Positions 1 through 8,001 of a stretch of DNA of 28,580 nt are shown here, piece after piece. Under the pieces are notes generated by a model that saw only the letters and a list, made by a program, of their open reading frames with translations, searched no databases and was not told the origin of the DNA. Both the position numbers and the translations under genes were made by a program. Source of the DNA: Thalassobius sp050633445. GTDB lineage: Bacteria; Pseudomonadota; Alphaproteobacteria; Rhodobacterales; Rhodobacteraceae. Location: positions 1 to 28,580 of the forward strand of contig JBOEGN010000036.1 in NCBI GenBank assembly GCA_050633445.1, read 5' to 3'. Every line of letters begins with the position of its first letter. Within the stretch, counting starts at the first letter, position 1.

Positions 1-2
1 CG

Positions 3-242
3 AACATTAGCTTGGGTGACGGCGCAGATAGCTTCCTTGGCTCCGTGGTCGGAGAATTGGTTTACGGGGATAGCGGCAATGACACGCTGAACGGCGGCGG
101 CGGCAATGACACTTTGTATGGTGGTACTGGCGTTGACGTTCTGATTGGCGGCGATGGGGATGATAGCCTGATTGGTGGCACCAGCGAGGATGACCTGCGC
201 GACGCGATCTTTTGCGGCGAAACCTATGATTTTCTGGCCTGA
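3..242 (+). CDS. RTX (hemolysin-type calcium-binding) repeat protein, C-terminal fragment
   Basis: This reading frame is open to the left edge, so only the C-terminal 79 or so residues are visible. It shows four to five consecutive glycine/aspartate-rich nonapeptide repeats of the GGxGxDxLx type (for example GGGGNDTLYGGTGVDVLIGG), the calcium-binding parallel beta-roll units of type I-secreted RTX proteins. The last repeats decay into LRDAIFCGETYDFLA and a TGA stop. Related proteins usually carry a longer C-terminal secretion region, so the end may be truncated or frame-shifted. Which RTX protein this is (protease, adhesin, lipase) cannot be told from the fragment. Confidence is high for the repeat type and low for function. 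Confidence 0.8.
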   Translation, partial: NISLGDGADSFLGSVVGELVYGDSGNDTLNGGGGNDTLYGGTGVDVLIGGDGDDSLIGGTSEDDLRDAIFCGETYDFLA

Positions 243-454
243 CATGGTTCAGGATCGCGTATCGGCTCGCCTTTGGGTTCCATCGGTAGGTCCGCCTTGG
301 GCTGGCAGCGGCCACCGAGTGGCACCGTCACGGCCAGTCCAGGGCGAAAACCGCGTGCTGCATGCCGCAATGCACTTCGAGCCCAAATAATGGGCGCTGC
401 AACCAGTGCCAATGACTCCATATGTTTCGAAACCGCACTTTGATAGCGCTTTGG

Positions 455-1267
455 TTAAGGCGTTCTTCGTTGCCATGAAAACCTGAGGCTGATGATGAAG
501 CCGATGGCATAGAGACACCATGCAAGAGCGGACCAACCTACGAAAGGTGCAACTGCGTCCAAGGCTTCAATCTGGACCGTGAAATCAAGCATCACGCCTC
601 CGGCCACAAAAAACGGGAAGATAATCGCCAAATTGTAAGTCCAGGCAAAGACGGATTGAAACAGGATGCCGACGACAAAAAGACTAAGCGCGGCTTGCCA
701 TGGATCATCGACCAGCATCAACTCCGTTCCAGCATGCCACAAGACGTATAGAAACGCGGTAACCGGGATCGCAACAACCGGACCAAAGGCGTCGCGCAGC
801 CTTAGATGGACAAAGCCATAGTAGAATACGAGCTCGAAGAAATTGCCCGTCAAAAGAACAAATAGCGCCTTCAGGAATACACCGGCATCGATGGTCGCCC
901 AATCCGCCTGCAATATCATGACGGTGGTGAGGAACCCGCCAAGTGCGAGATTGCACAGGATCGACAGCACCAAGTTGTCGCGCCGAAAGCCTATGTCCGA
1001 GAAACGGCCTCCTTCAACCTTGAACGTCCAATACAAGGGCAACCAGACGCCCAAAGCCACATACATGACGACGTGAATTGTGAACGCTTTCGCTACCGGA
1101 GCGACCTGGTCAAGCGTCAGCAACAGGCTAACCAGAAACACGGCGAGGCTGGCAAGAACAGGAACCACCGCTGATCGAAAGTTGGCTCGGCGTTCAAACA
1201 GTTCTCTGCGCCGAAGCACCGCCATGACGCAAAAAGCGACAAAAGCCATCAGAAGCAAAGGGTCCAA
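455..1267 (-). CDS. CPBP-family (Abi/Rce1-like) intramembrane protein, divergent
   Basis: A 270-residue polytopic membrane protein with about seven to eight hydrophobic segments spread over its length. Residues 142-152 (NFFELVFYYGF) resemble CPBP motif 1 (EExxxR), but the second Glu is Leu and the Arg is Tyr. Residues 174-178 (YVLWH) match motif 2 (FxxxH-like). E145 and H178 could be the catalytic Glu/His pair. A late Asn (TYNLAII) may correspond to the last conserved position. The TTG start at 1267 is chosen because GGAGG lies 7 bases upstream; the nearby ATG in another frame abuts it. CPBP proteins are prenyl-endopeptidase-like or bacteriocin-immunity-associated membrane proteins, but activity here is uncertain because two motif residues differ. 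It stands alone, with no operon partner. Confidence 0.6.
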   Translation of the reverse strand: MDPLLLMAFVAFCVMAVLRRRELFERRANFRSAVVPVLASLAVFLVSLLLTLDQVAPVAKAFTIHVVMYVALGVWLPLYWTFKVEGGRFSDIGFRRDNLVLSILCNLALGGFLTTVMILQADWATIDAGVFLKALFVLLTGNFFELVFYYGFVHLRLRDAFGPVVAIPVTAFLYVLWHAGTELMLVDDPWQAALSLFVVGILFQSVFAWTYNLAIIFPFFVAGGVMLDFTVQIEALDAVAPFVGWSALAWCLYAIGFIISLRFSWQRRTP

Positions 1268-1703
1268 GATCCATCCTCCACATTAATATGCCATAAGAAT
1301 AGAGGCCCCATTTGTGTCGGCACAATAACGATATTGGAAGAAATGGCGCCAGCACGGTTCCGCAAAGGTCAAAAAAACCGGGCATTCTTACGGAGACCAT
1401 GAAAGGCAGCAGATCCCACAAAGCGGCCGTCCATCTACGCACAACGCCAATCCCTGACCCGAAGGCCATCACCTCTCCTGACTACATCGAGGGGGTCATC
1501 CTGCTCATCACGACAGGAATGCGAGTGACGGCTCTTGCTGCGGGCGTTGGGGCGGCTCGCCGCAACTGCAAAATTTGAGAGGACCGAATTCACAATTCAC
1601 GGGACGCAGCGCCAATTCGCTGCGCATACGCGAGTGGCTGCCTTTGGGAAACAGAAACTGGGTGTTCGATGGCGCTGGGATATTCCCCGACTACGTTAAT
1701 CGC
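1268..1703. other. Intergenic stretch without a convincing gene
   Basis: These 436 bases lie between the CPBP start and the DinB-family stop. Short open frames on both strands show no recognisable domain, no good ribosome binding site and no codon bias like the neighbours. The only clear structure is a 7-bp inverted repeat at 1605-1624 (CGCAGCG, 6-base loop, CGCTGCG) without a T-tract. The promoter of the CPBP gene should lie at the left end. Confidence 0.55.
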
Positions 1704-2216
1704 CTATCCAGCAAAAAAACCTGCGCCGGGCCGCCATGGAATGTCGGTCGCCCCATAATCAATTCCCATTGTGTGCAACACGCTGGTGACTTGACTACGA
1801 TGATGTGTTTGGTGGTTGAAGAGCTGCACAACCATCAGCCAACGTGGGATAGCGGGTAAATCCTCACCCTCAGGGTCGCTCTTAGTGGTTTTCCCAGCCA
1901 ACCAGTCTTCAGTCCATTCATGCGCGCCTCTCAGCAGAAGATCGTCTTGCTCAACACGAATGGATTTTAATTCTTCCCAATCAGGCCATACCGTTTGACC
2001 GGGTGGATTTCGGTCTGGCAATGTACCGTTGAGAAACGTCAGAATAGAGCGATTGACCACACATATGTGGTCCAGCGTCTTGTGGATCGAACCGAAGAAC
2101 ATCCCGCGATCACGCAATCTTTCTTCTGACCGAATATCGTCGCAACACTGAAAGACGTTATTGTTCTGCCAGCAAGCGTAAGTCGCCATCTCGTGGATGT
2201 ATTCATTTGTGATCAT
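1704..2216 (-). CDS. DinB/DfsB-family metal-binding protein
   Basis: A 170-residue protein of typical DinB-superfamily length, predicted as a four-helix bundle. Candidate metal ligands are H50 in the segment SIHKTLDH and the NHQTHH cluster (H135, H138, H139), placed as in DinB/YfiT proteins that bind a divalent metal. The N-terminus resembles the usual opening in which a small polar helix precedes the first His. Members include damage-inducible proteins and thiol-dependent S-transferases (mycothiol or bacillithiol types); the substrate here is unknown. The ATG at 2216 is preceded by GAGA about 9 bases upstream. It lies in the AT-richer left region and has no obvious partner genes, so horizontal acquisition is possible. 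Confidence 0.8.
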   Translation of the reverse strand: MITNEYIHEMATYACWQNNNVFQCCDDIRSEERLRDRGMFFGSIHKTLDHICVVNRSILTFLNGTLPDRNPPGQTVWPDWEELKSIRVEQDDLLLRGAHEWTEDWLAGKTTKSDPEGEDLPAIPRWLMVVQLFNHQTHHRSQVTSVLHTMGIDYGATDIPWRPGAGFFAG

Positions 2217-2463
2217 TGTTATTTCTCAAATCTGAAAGATGATTGCCGACGCTACACAACGTCGTCGAGCTTAAACTTAGAACAGACGTGACGTCGCCCG
2301 CTAAGAATCGATAGCGACAGACATTCGTGCAGACCGCAACATCGGTCAAATTGGGCTCAAACCAGACGTGCCAAGTATTGAGGCGCCGCCGATCACGGCC
2401 TCGTTCGCACATGATTAGCAACACTTCTTGCAAGCTTAACCCCGGTGGCCACCCATTTTGCGT

Positions 2464-3801
2464 TTAGCCTAGGTAGTCAGCCCGTTGCAGGCCGTATTTG
2501 GCCATCTTTTCGTTCAGGGTGCGGCGCGGCAGGCACAGTTCCTCCATCACCGAGGCGATTGATCCCTTGTGGCGGCGCATCGTGTTGTCGATCAGCATCC
2601 GTTCGAACGCCTCGACATATTCCTTCAGCGGCTTGCCTTCGGTCGTCATAACGGGCTGCATTTCGTCGTGATCAGCCATCAGAAGCGAGGTGATCGTCCC
2701 GCTGCCCCGGCGCGATTGCAGCACAGCGCGTTCGGCGATGTTGATCAGCTGGCGCACATTGCCGGGCCACGGGGCCTGCAACAATTGCGCGGCTTCCTGC
2801 GCGCTGACCTTGGGGGCGTCACAGCCATATTCCTCAGAGAATTGCTCGGACAGACGGGTGAACAGCGTCAGGATATCCTCGCCGCGTTGGCGCAGCGGCG
2901 GCAGGGTGATGCGCAGGGCGGCCAGGCGGTAGAACAGATCGGGGCGCAGGGCGTCCTCGCAGGTGCGGTCCTGTTCCTGCATGTTGCAAATCGCCACGAT
3001 CCGGGTTTCCGGCGGGGTGCCCTGATCGTTGATCACGCTTAGCAGTCGGGCCTGCAAGCTGTCAGACAAAGCCTCTACGCCTTCCAATACCAAGGTGCCG
3101 CCGCGGGCCTCTTCGATAGCGGGCAGCTGGCTGTCTTCGGGCAGCATCGGGCCAAAGAGGCGCTTGGCCAACGCGTCCTCGTCCCAGGCAGAGCAAGAGA
3201 GCAGCACAAATTTCTTGCCCGCCCGCGCACCGACGGCGTGCAAAGCATGAGCGACCAGCGTCTTACCCGTGCCAGTTTCGCCGTCGATCAACACATGCCC
3301 GTCGGCCTGCCCCAGATCCAGAATATCCTCTTTCAACCGCTCCATCACCGGGGAGGCGCCGATCAGTTTCGACATCAATTGCCCGCCATCGGACAGTTCC
3401 TTGCGCAGGGCGCGGTTGTCCAGTGTCAGGCGGCGCGCATTCGTGGCCTTCTTGGCCAACTCGGTCATGCGATCGGGGTTAAAGGGCTTTTCAAGGAAGT
3501 CATAGGCACCAACCCGCATCGCCTCGACCGCCATGGGTACATCGCCATGACCTGTGATCATAATCACAGGAAGCGCACTGTCGGCCCCCATCAGTTTTTT
3601 CAGGAATTGCATCCCGTCCATGCCCGGCATCTTGATGTCGGAAATGACGATACCGGGGTATTCCGGGCCCAAAGCCTTCAGCGCGTCTTCGGCGCTGGCA
3701 AAGGTTTCGGTGTCATAGCCTGACAGGGCCAACCATTGGCTGATGGACTGACGCATATCCTGTTCGTCGTCCACAATCGCGATTTTCATCACTTTCGACA
3801 T
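2464..3801 (-). CDS. NtrC/DctD-type response regulator lacking the GAFTGA loop
   Basis: A 445-residue DNA-binding response regulator and partner of the kinase 8 bases upstream. Residues 5-120 are a complete receiver (acid pocket D11/D12, phosphoacceptor D55, T83, K105). Residues 145-370 are an AAA+ domain with an intact Walker A (GETGTGKT, 174-181) and arginine-finger region (RPDLFYRL, from R286). The Walker B is LVLEG instead of LFLDE. The segment between LFG (216-217) and ARGGTL (232-237) is shortened and lacks GAFTGA, the loop that contacts sigma-54. Residues 400-440 form a Fis-type helix-turn-helix. NtrC of Rhodobacter capsulatus also lacks this loop and works without sigma-54, so the same may hold here. 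The name DctD rests on overall architecture; the ligand is not shown by the sequence. Confidence 0.85.
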   Translation of the reverse strand: MSKVMKIAIVDDEQDMRQSISQWLALSGYDTETFASAEDALKALGPEYPGIVISDIKMPGMDGMQFLKKLMGADSALPVIMITGHGDVPMAVEAMRVGAYDFLEKPFNPDRMTELAKKATNARRLTLDNRALRKELSDGGQLMSKLIGASPVMERLKEDILDLGQADGHVLIDGETGTGKTLVAHALHAVGARAGKKFVLLSCSAWDEDALAKRLFGPMLPEDSQLPAIEEARGGTLVLEGVEALSDSLQARLLSVINDQGTPPETRIVAICNMQEQDRTCEDALRPDLFYRLAALRITLPPLRQRGEDILTLFTRLSEQFSEEYGCDAPKVSAQEAAQLLQAPWPGNVRQLINIAERAVLQSRRGSGTITSLLMADHDEMQPVMTTEGKPLKEYVEAFERMLIDNTMRRHKGSIASVMEELCLPRRTLNEKMAKYGLQRADYLG

Positions 3802-3809
3802 TTGGGGGG

Positions 3810-5579
3810 TTACTCCGCCGCTTCTATTTCTGAGTCGTCCGTTAAAATAGGCAGTTGCATCTCGAATACAGCCCCCCCTCCCTCGGCATTACGAGCGGTT
3901 AACCGCCCACCAAGGTCGCTGACAATCCCCGAGGAGATGGCCAAGCCCAGCCCGACACCCTCGCCCGGTTTCTTGGTGGTGTAAAAAGGTTCGAACAGCT
4001 CGTCCAGATCATCAATCCCGTGACCGTTGTCGCGCACGGTCAGGGTCGCGGTCTCGCCCGCTGCCAGAATAATGTCGATCTCGGGCAGATCCTCGGACTG
4101 AGTGGCATCCAAGGCATTGCGCAGCAAATTGATCATCACCTGTTCGACGCGCACGCGGTCCGCCATTACCTTCACGGGGGATTCCGGCACGGCCCGGCTG
4201 ATGCGCACATGCCTGTTTTTCAACTGCGGTTCCATCATCGACAGGGCCGAGGACAGGGCATCGCCCATGTCGACCTCTTGGAATTGATCACCGCCTTTGC
4301 GGGCATAGCTTTTGAGTTGCCGCGTGATCGACCCCATCCGCCCAATCAGGTCATCAATCCGTTGGAACGAGGACAGGGCCTCTTCGGGGCGGTTACGGTT
4401 CAGCAGCAGTTTCGCGCCCGCCAGATAGGTCTTCATCGCGGCCAAAGGTTGGTTCAATTCGTGGCTAACGGCCGCCGACATCTCGCCCAAAGCGGCCAGT
4501 TTCTGGCTTTGCGCAAGGGTTTGTTCAGCCACGGCCAGCGTTTCCTGCACTCGTTCGCGTTCGGCGATTTCCCGCCGCAGACGGGCATTCAATGCGCGAA
4601 GTCCCGCCGACTCGCGCTGGAACAGGGCCATACGCAGCGCTGTTTTGCGACTGAGGAAATAGAACGCCAGCGCCAGAAGGATGGCGAATCCCATGATTTC
4701 CAGCGCCAGGAAGCCGTTCACCTTTTCGCGGACGCTGTCATAGGTGGTGAAACTGGTGATCCGCCAACCACGGAACGGAATGCGGCTGTCCATGCGCATC
4801 ACCGCCTCGCCCTGCACATAGGCATCGGCGGGCACGGCGGTCCAATCGGCGGTGGCCTGAATGGCCCGCTGGATCGCGCTTTCAGGCGGGTCGACGCGCA
4901 GGGCCTCGTCCTCAGAGGATCCACGCCAGCGCGGTTCCGAAGCCAGAATGATCGTACCGGTGCTGTCGCTGACCATGACCGCGTCAGAAATCCCGGCCCA
5001 GGCACGTTCGAATTTCTGCAAATCCACCTCGACCATGATCACACCGGCCACTTCGGACTGGCTGTTGATCCGGCGCGAATATGTAAAGCTGTAGCCGCCG
5101 CTGTCACGTCGCAGCACGGTAAAAACCGTGTCCGAAGCCCGCACCGCGTTCAAAAAATACGCATCCTGCCGGTGTTGCGAGCCCAAACGGTTGCGATCTG
5201 TCGCCGCCACGGCCCGCCCGTCCTTGTCCAGCAGCATCAGGCTGGCGGCGCCGATCTCGTCAACAAAGGAAATCAGCCGCTGCGTGGATTGCGAGTAATC
5301 GCCCGAGTTCAGCGCCCCGATCAGCGCCGCATCCCGCGCCAGCAATTGCGGCACGATGGCGTTTCGGCGCAGCTCGGACAGCAGGTTGCCGCCGTATAAC
5401 GCCAGACGCAGCTCGGCCCGGTTGCGGGTGTTCTGGGTAAAGCGATCTGTCAGCAGGTTGTTGGTGACGACCACAGTCACCACGGCCAGAACCGTTAAAA
5501 CCAGCAACGCCATACGCACCCGCCACGAAATCGGGCCGGTGCGTTCAGGCATTTTGAGGGTCTCGTCGGTGGCAGCCAT
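3810..5579 (-). CDS. DctB-like sensor histidine kinase
   Basis: A 589-residue membrane sensor kinase. A transmembrane segment at about 22-40, a periplasmic sensing domain at about 41-288 (Cache/PAS-like, with aromatic and charged repeats as in DctB) and a second transmembrane segment at about 289-309 lead into a coiled-coil (325-362). The catalytic core follows: H-box with H373 (AAVSHELNQPLAAMK), N-box with N488, G1 box DNGHGI (517-522) and G2 box GVGLGLAIS (541-549). DctB proteins sense C4-dicarboxylates and phosphorylate DctD, but no TRAP or DctA transporter gene lies nearby, so the signal is inferred only from architecture. It begins 35 bases after purQ on the same strand and may share its transcript. 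The Shine-Dalgarno sequence is weak, so the exact start is uncertain. Confidence 0.88.
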   Translation of the reverse strand: MAATDETLKMPERTGPISWRVRMALLVLTVLAVVTVVVTNNLLTDRFTQNTRNRAELRLALYGGNLLSELRRNAIVPQLLARDAALIGALNSGDYSQSTQRLISFVDEIGAASLMLLDKDGRAVAATDRNRLGSQHRQDAYFLNAVRASDTVFTVLRRDSGGYSFTYSRRINSQSEVAGVIMVEVDLQKFERAWAGISDAVMVSDSTGTIILASEPRWRGSSEDEALRVDPPESAIQRAIQATADWTAVPADAYVQGEAVMRMDSRIPFRGWRITSFTTYDSVREKVNGFLALEIMGFAILLALAFYFLSRKTALRMALFQRESAGLRALNARLRREIAERERVQETLAVAEQTLAQSQKLAALGEMSAAVSHELNQPLAAMKTYLAGAKLLLNRNRPEEALSSFQRIDDLIGRMGSITRQLKSYARKGGDQFQEVDMGDALSSALSMMEPQLKNRHVRISRAVPESPVKVMADRVRVEQVMINLLRNALDATQSEDLPEIDIILAAGETATLTVRDNGHGIDDLDELFEPFYTTKKPGEGVGLGLAISSGIVSDLGGRLTARNAEGGGAVFEMQLPILTDDSEIEAAE

Positions 5580-5614
5580 GCCCCAAGGTACGACGGGGCG
5601 CGGGCGGCCTCAAG

Positions 5615-6283
5615 TCATGCGGTGACAAGCTGGTCCATCAACGCGCGGAACATTGCCACCCCATCGGTGCCGCCATGGCGCACGTCCGCTGCCCGCTCGG
5701 GGTGAGGCATCATGCCCATCACCCGACGGTTCTTGGAAATCACGCCCGCAATATCCGCGACCGAGCCATTGGGGTTGTCGGTATAGGTAAAGGCAATGCG
5801 ACCCTCGTCACGCAGCTGAGCCAGCTTTTCGTCGGTGACGAAGTAGTTGCCATCATGGTGCGCGATGGGCACGTTGATCACCTGCCCGGCCTCATACCCC
5901 GAGGTGAAGGCCGTGTCGGCGTTTTCCACCTTCAGACCCACGGTCTTGCAGATGTATTTCAAGTTCGCATTGCGGCGCAGGGCGCCGGGAAGGATGCCGG
6001 TTTCCGTCAGCACCTGGAACCCGTTGCAGATCCCAATGGCATAGCCGCCGCGTTCGGTATGCGCGATCAGCGATTTGCAGATCGGCGAGTTGGCCGCGAT
6101 GGCCCCGCAGCGCAGATAGTCGCCAAACGAAAACCCGCCGGGCACGCCCACGATGTCGATATCGCCAGGCAGTTCGGTGTCCTTGTGCCAAACCATGCTG
6201 ACCTCGGCACCAGCCTGTTCAAAGGCGACGGCCAGGTCTCGGTCGCAGTTGGACCCGGGGAATACGATGACGGCGGCTTTCAT
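5615..6283 (-). CDS. purQ: Phosphoribosylformylglycinamidine synthase, glutaminase subunit
   Basis: A 222-residue class I glutamine amidotransferase that supplies ammonia to PurL for FGAR to FGAM conversion in purine synthesis. The N-terminus MKAAVIVFPGSNCDRD is the family hallmark. The nucleophile is C86 in GICNGFQ, with the His/Glu pair H194 and E196 in MPHPE. The ATG at 6283 is chosen over an in-frame extension to 6361 because AGGAG stands 9 bases upstream and the extension would overlap purS. It follows purS by 20 bases, as expected for subunits of the same PurLQS complex. purL itself is not in the window. Confidence 0.97.
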   Translation of the reverse strand: MKAAVIVFPGSNCDRDLAVAFEQAGAEVSMVWHKDTELPGDIDIVGVPGGFSFGDYLRCGAIAANSPICKSLIAHTERGGYAIGICNGFQVLTETGILPGALRRNANLKYICKTVGLKVENADTAFTSGYEAGQVINVPIAHHDGNYFVTDEKLAQLRDEGRIAFTYTDNPNGSVADIAGVISKNRRVMGMMPHPERAADVRHGGTDGVAMFRALMDQLVTA

Positions 6284-6303
6284 GGCGCGGGCTCCTGTCG
6301 GGA

Positions 6304-6534
6304 TCAGTTCAGTTCGATCGAGTAGCTTTCGATGACGGTATTCGCCAACAGCTTCTCGCACATCTCTTTGACGGTGGCTTCGGTGGTGCCCTCGGCCAGG
6401 TCAAGTTCAATCACTTTGCCCTGACGGACGCCATCAACGCCATCAAATCCCAGCTGACCCAATGCGTGGCGCACGGCCTCGCCCTGCGGGTCGAGAACGC
6501 CGTTCTTCAGCATGACATGAACTCGAGCTTTCAT
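6304..6534 (-). CDS. purS: Phosphoribosylformylglycinamidine synthase subunit PurS
   Basis: A 76-residue protein of full family length, with the typical opening KARVHVMLKNGVLDPQGEAV and the C-terminal stretch ANTVIESY. PurS dimers bridge PurL and PurQ in the three-part FGAM synthase found in Gram-positives, archaea and alphaproteobacteria, and allow ammonia transfer. AAGGA lies 7 bases upstream of the ATG. It sits 26 bases after purC and 20 bases before purQ, which supports a purC-purS-purQ operon. Confidence 0.97.
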   Translation of the reverse strand: MKARVHVMLKNGVLDPQGEAVRHALGQLGFDGVDGVRQGKVIELDLAEGTTEATVKEMCEKLLANTVIESYSIELN

Positions 6535-6560
6535 CTGTCTTTCCTTATCTCGCGCTTTGA

Positions 6561-7319
6561 TCAGTTGATCAGGGTCGGTTTGATGGGGGTGACGCCTTTG
6601 GGCAGAACACCCAGGCGACGGGCCACTTCGGTATAGGCGTCGGTCAGGCTGCCCAGGTCACGGCGGAACACGTCCTTGTCCAGCTTTTCGCCGGTTTCCA
6701 GATCCCACAGGCGGCAGCTGTCGGGGCTGATTTCATCGGCCACAACCAGACGCTGGAAATCACCGTCATAGACGCGGCCAATCTCGATTTTAAAGTCGAT
6801 CAGCTTGATGCCAGCACCATACATGACCCCCGACAGGAAATCATTCACGCGCAGCGCCAAGGACAGGATGTCGTCCATATCCTGCTGGCTGGCCCAACCA
6901 AAGGCGGCGATATGTTCCTCGGTGACCAGCGGGTCGCCCAGTTTATCGTCCTTATAGCAATATTCCACGATGGGGCGTGGCAGTTGCGTGCCCTCTTCGA
7001 TGCCAAGACGTTTGGACATGGACCCGGCGGCATAGTTGCGCACGATCACTTCCAGCGGAATGATCTCGCAGCTGCGCACCAGCTGTTCACGCATGTTGAT
7101 ACGCTTTAGAAAATGCGTCGGCACGCCTACATTGGCCAGGCCCAGCATGAAATACTCGGACAAGAAGTTGTTCAGAACCCCCTTGCCTTCGATGATGTCC
7201 TTCTTCTCGGCATTGAACGCGGTTGCGTCATCCTTGAAATACTGGACAATGGTCCCGGGCTCGGGGCCTTCATACAGAGTCTTTGCTTTGCCTTCGTAGA
7301 TTTTCTTGCGCCGTGCCAT
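6561..7319 (-). CDS. purC: Phosphoribosylaminoimidazole-succinocarboxamide synthase (SAICAR synthetase)
   Basis: A 252-residue SAICAR synthetase that condenses CAIR with aspartate using ATP in purine synthesis. The nucleotide-binding opening RRKKIYEGKAKTLYEG, the central EIIPLEVIVRNYAAGS and the signature LIDFKIEIGR are all present, and the length is normal for bacterial PurC. The ATG at 7319 is preferred over a GTG two codons upstream because GGAG is spaced 5 bases from it. This is the first gene of the minus-strand pur operon; its promoter lies in the region shared with the divergent DUF1476 gene. Confidence 0.97.
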   Translation of the reverse strand: MARRKKIYEGKAKTLYEGPEPGTIVQYFKDDATAFNAEKKDIIEGKGVLNNFLSEYFMLGLANVGVPTHFLKRINMREQLVRSCEIIPLEVIVRNYAAGSMSKRLGIEEGTQLPRPIVEYCYKDDKLGDPLVTEEHIAAFGWASQQDMDDILSLALRVNDFLSGVMYGAGIKLIDFKIEIGRVYDGDFQRLVVADEISPDSCRLWDLETGEKLDKDVFRRDLGSLTDAYTEVARRLGVLPKGVTPIKPTLIN

Positions 7320-7497
7320 GGCCACTCCATCGCTGTGGCCGGGATGAGTCCCGGGTTTTGCGCCCTCTTAGTCTATGGGAGGCCCTGTCGCAAGAGAGCG
7401 CGCACGGAATGCCCGTTTGATCCCCGCTTGCCCCTTGCACCGCGCGCGTCATCCGGGCATATCAGTGGTAACACAAACGTCAGCCGAGGACACTGGA

Positions 7498-7812
7498 ATG
7501 ACCACCTTTGACGATCGCGAACACGCATTCGAAGCCAAATTTGCCCATGATGAAGAAATGGTTTTCAAAGCCGAAGCCCGCACCAACAAAAAGCTGGGCC
7601 TGTGGGCGGCTGAATTGCTGGGCAAATCCGGTGACGAGGCCGAGGCCTATGCCAAAACGGTGATCATCGCCGACTTCGAAGAGGCCGGACACGAGGACGT
7701 CGTGCGCAAAGTTGCCGCCGATCTGGAAGGCAAAGCCGACGCAGACGCCATCCGCGCCAAACGCGCCGAGCTGCTGGCAGCCTCCAAAGACGAGATCATG
7801 AACGAAGGTTAA
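7498..7812 (+). CDS. DUF1476 protein, F1F0-ATPase inhibitor (zeta) family
   Basis: A 104-residue, charged, predicted all-helical protein beginning MTTFDDREHAFEAKFAHDEE, the characteristic opening of the alphaproteobacterial zeta subunit. In Paracoccus this protein inserts its N-terminus into F1 and blocks ATP hydrolysis. The length matches the family. The ATG at 7498 fits the conserved N-terminus. It is transcribed divergently from purC, a pairing I recognise from Rhodobacteraceae genomes, and is followed 30 bases later by a strong intrinsic terminator, so it is probably monocistronic. Confidence 0.92.
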   Translation: MTTFDDREHAFEAKFAHDEEMVFKAEARTNKKLGLWAAELLGKSGDEAEAYAKTVIIADFEEAGHEDVVRKVAADLEGKADADAIRAKRAELLAASKDEIMNEG

Positions 7813-7841
7813 GCCTCTCTGATTTCAACGAGTTACAGAAA

Positions 7842-7867
7842 ACGCGGTCCCTCGGGGCCGCGTTTTT
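7842..7867 (+). terminator. Intrinsic terminator after the DUF1476 gene
   Basis: A 9-10 bp GC-rich stem (ACGCGGTCC with GGGCCGCGT, including one G-T wobble) with a 4-base loop ends in TTTTT at 7863-7867. It lies 30 bases after the stop codon on the plus strand. Confidence 0.88.
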
Positions 7868-8001
7868 CTTTGCTCATATGGCTGCTTGTTTCCCTTGAAA
7901 ACTATCGCCGGGCTCACAACCTTGTTGAACAATATGAATTTGCGCTTTGCCCCCAAACATGACAGTAGCGGGCGAAATCCGCCCATCCTGAGGACCCGAA
8001 A

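Noticed and set aside
4020..5399. Long open frame (459 codons) on the plus strand opposite the histidine kinase
   Set aside because: It lies fully antisense to a kinase with all catalytic boxes, is rich in His/Gln/Arg as expected from mirrored GC-rich codons, and has no domain or ribosome binding site.
6284..6361. N-terminal extension of purQ
   Set aside because: It overlaps purS, while the ATG at 6283 has a good ribosome binding site and matches the conserved PurQ N-terminus.
7870..8001. Possible riboswitch (SAM, SAH or cobalamin type) before the methyltransferase
   Set aside because: Only a 5-bp GGGCG/CGCCC hairpin is visible; no conserved riboswitch core could be recognised by eye. A covariance-model search would settle it.
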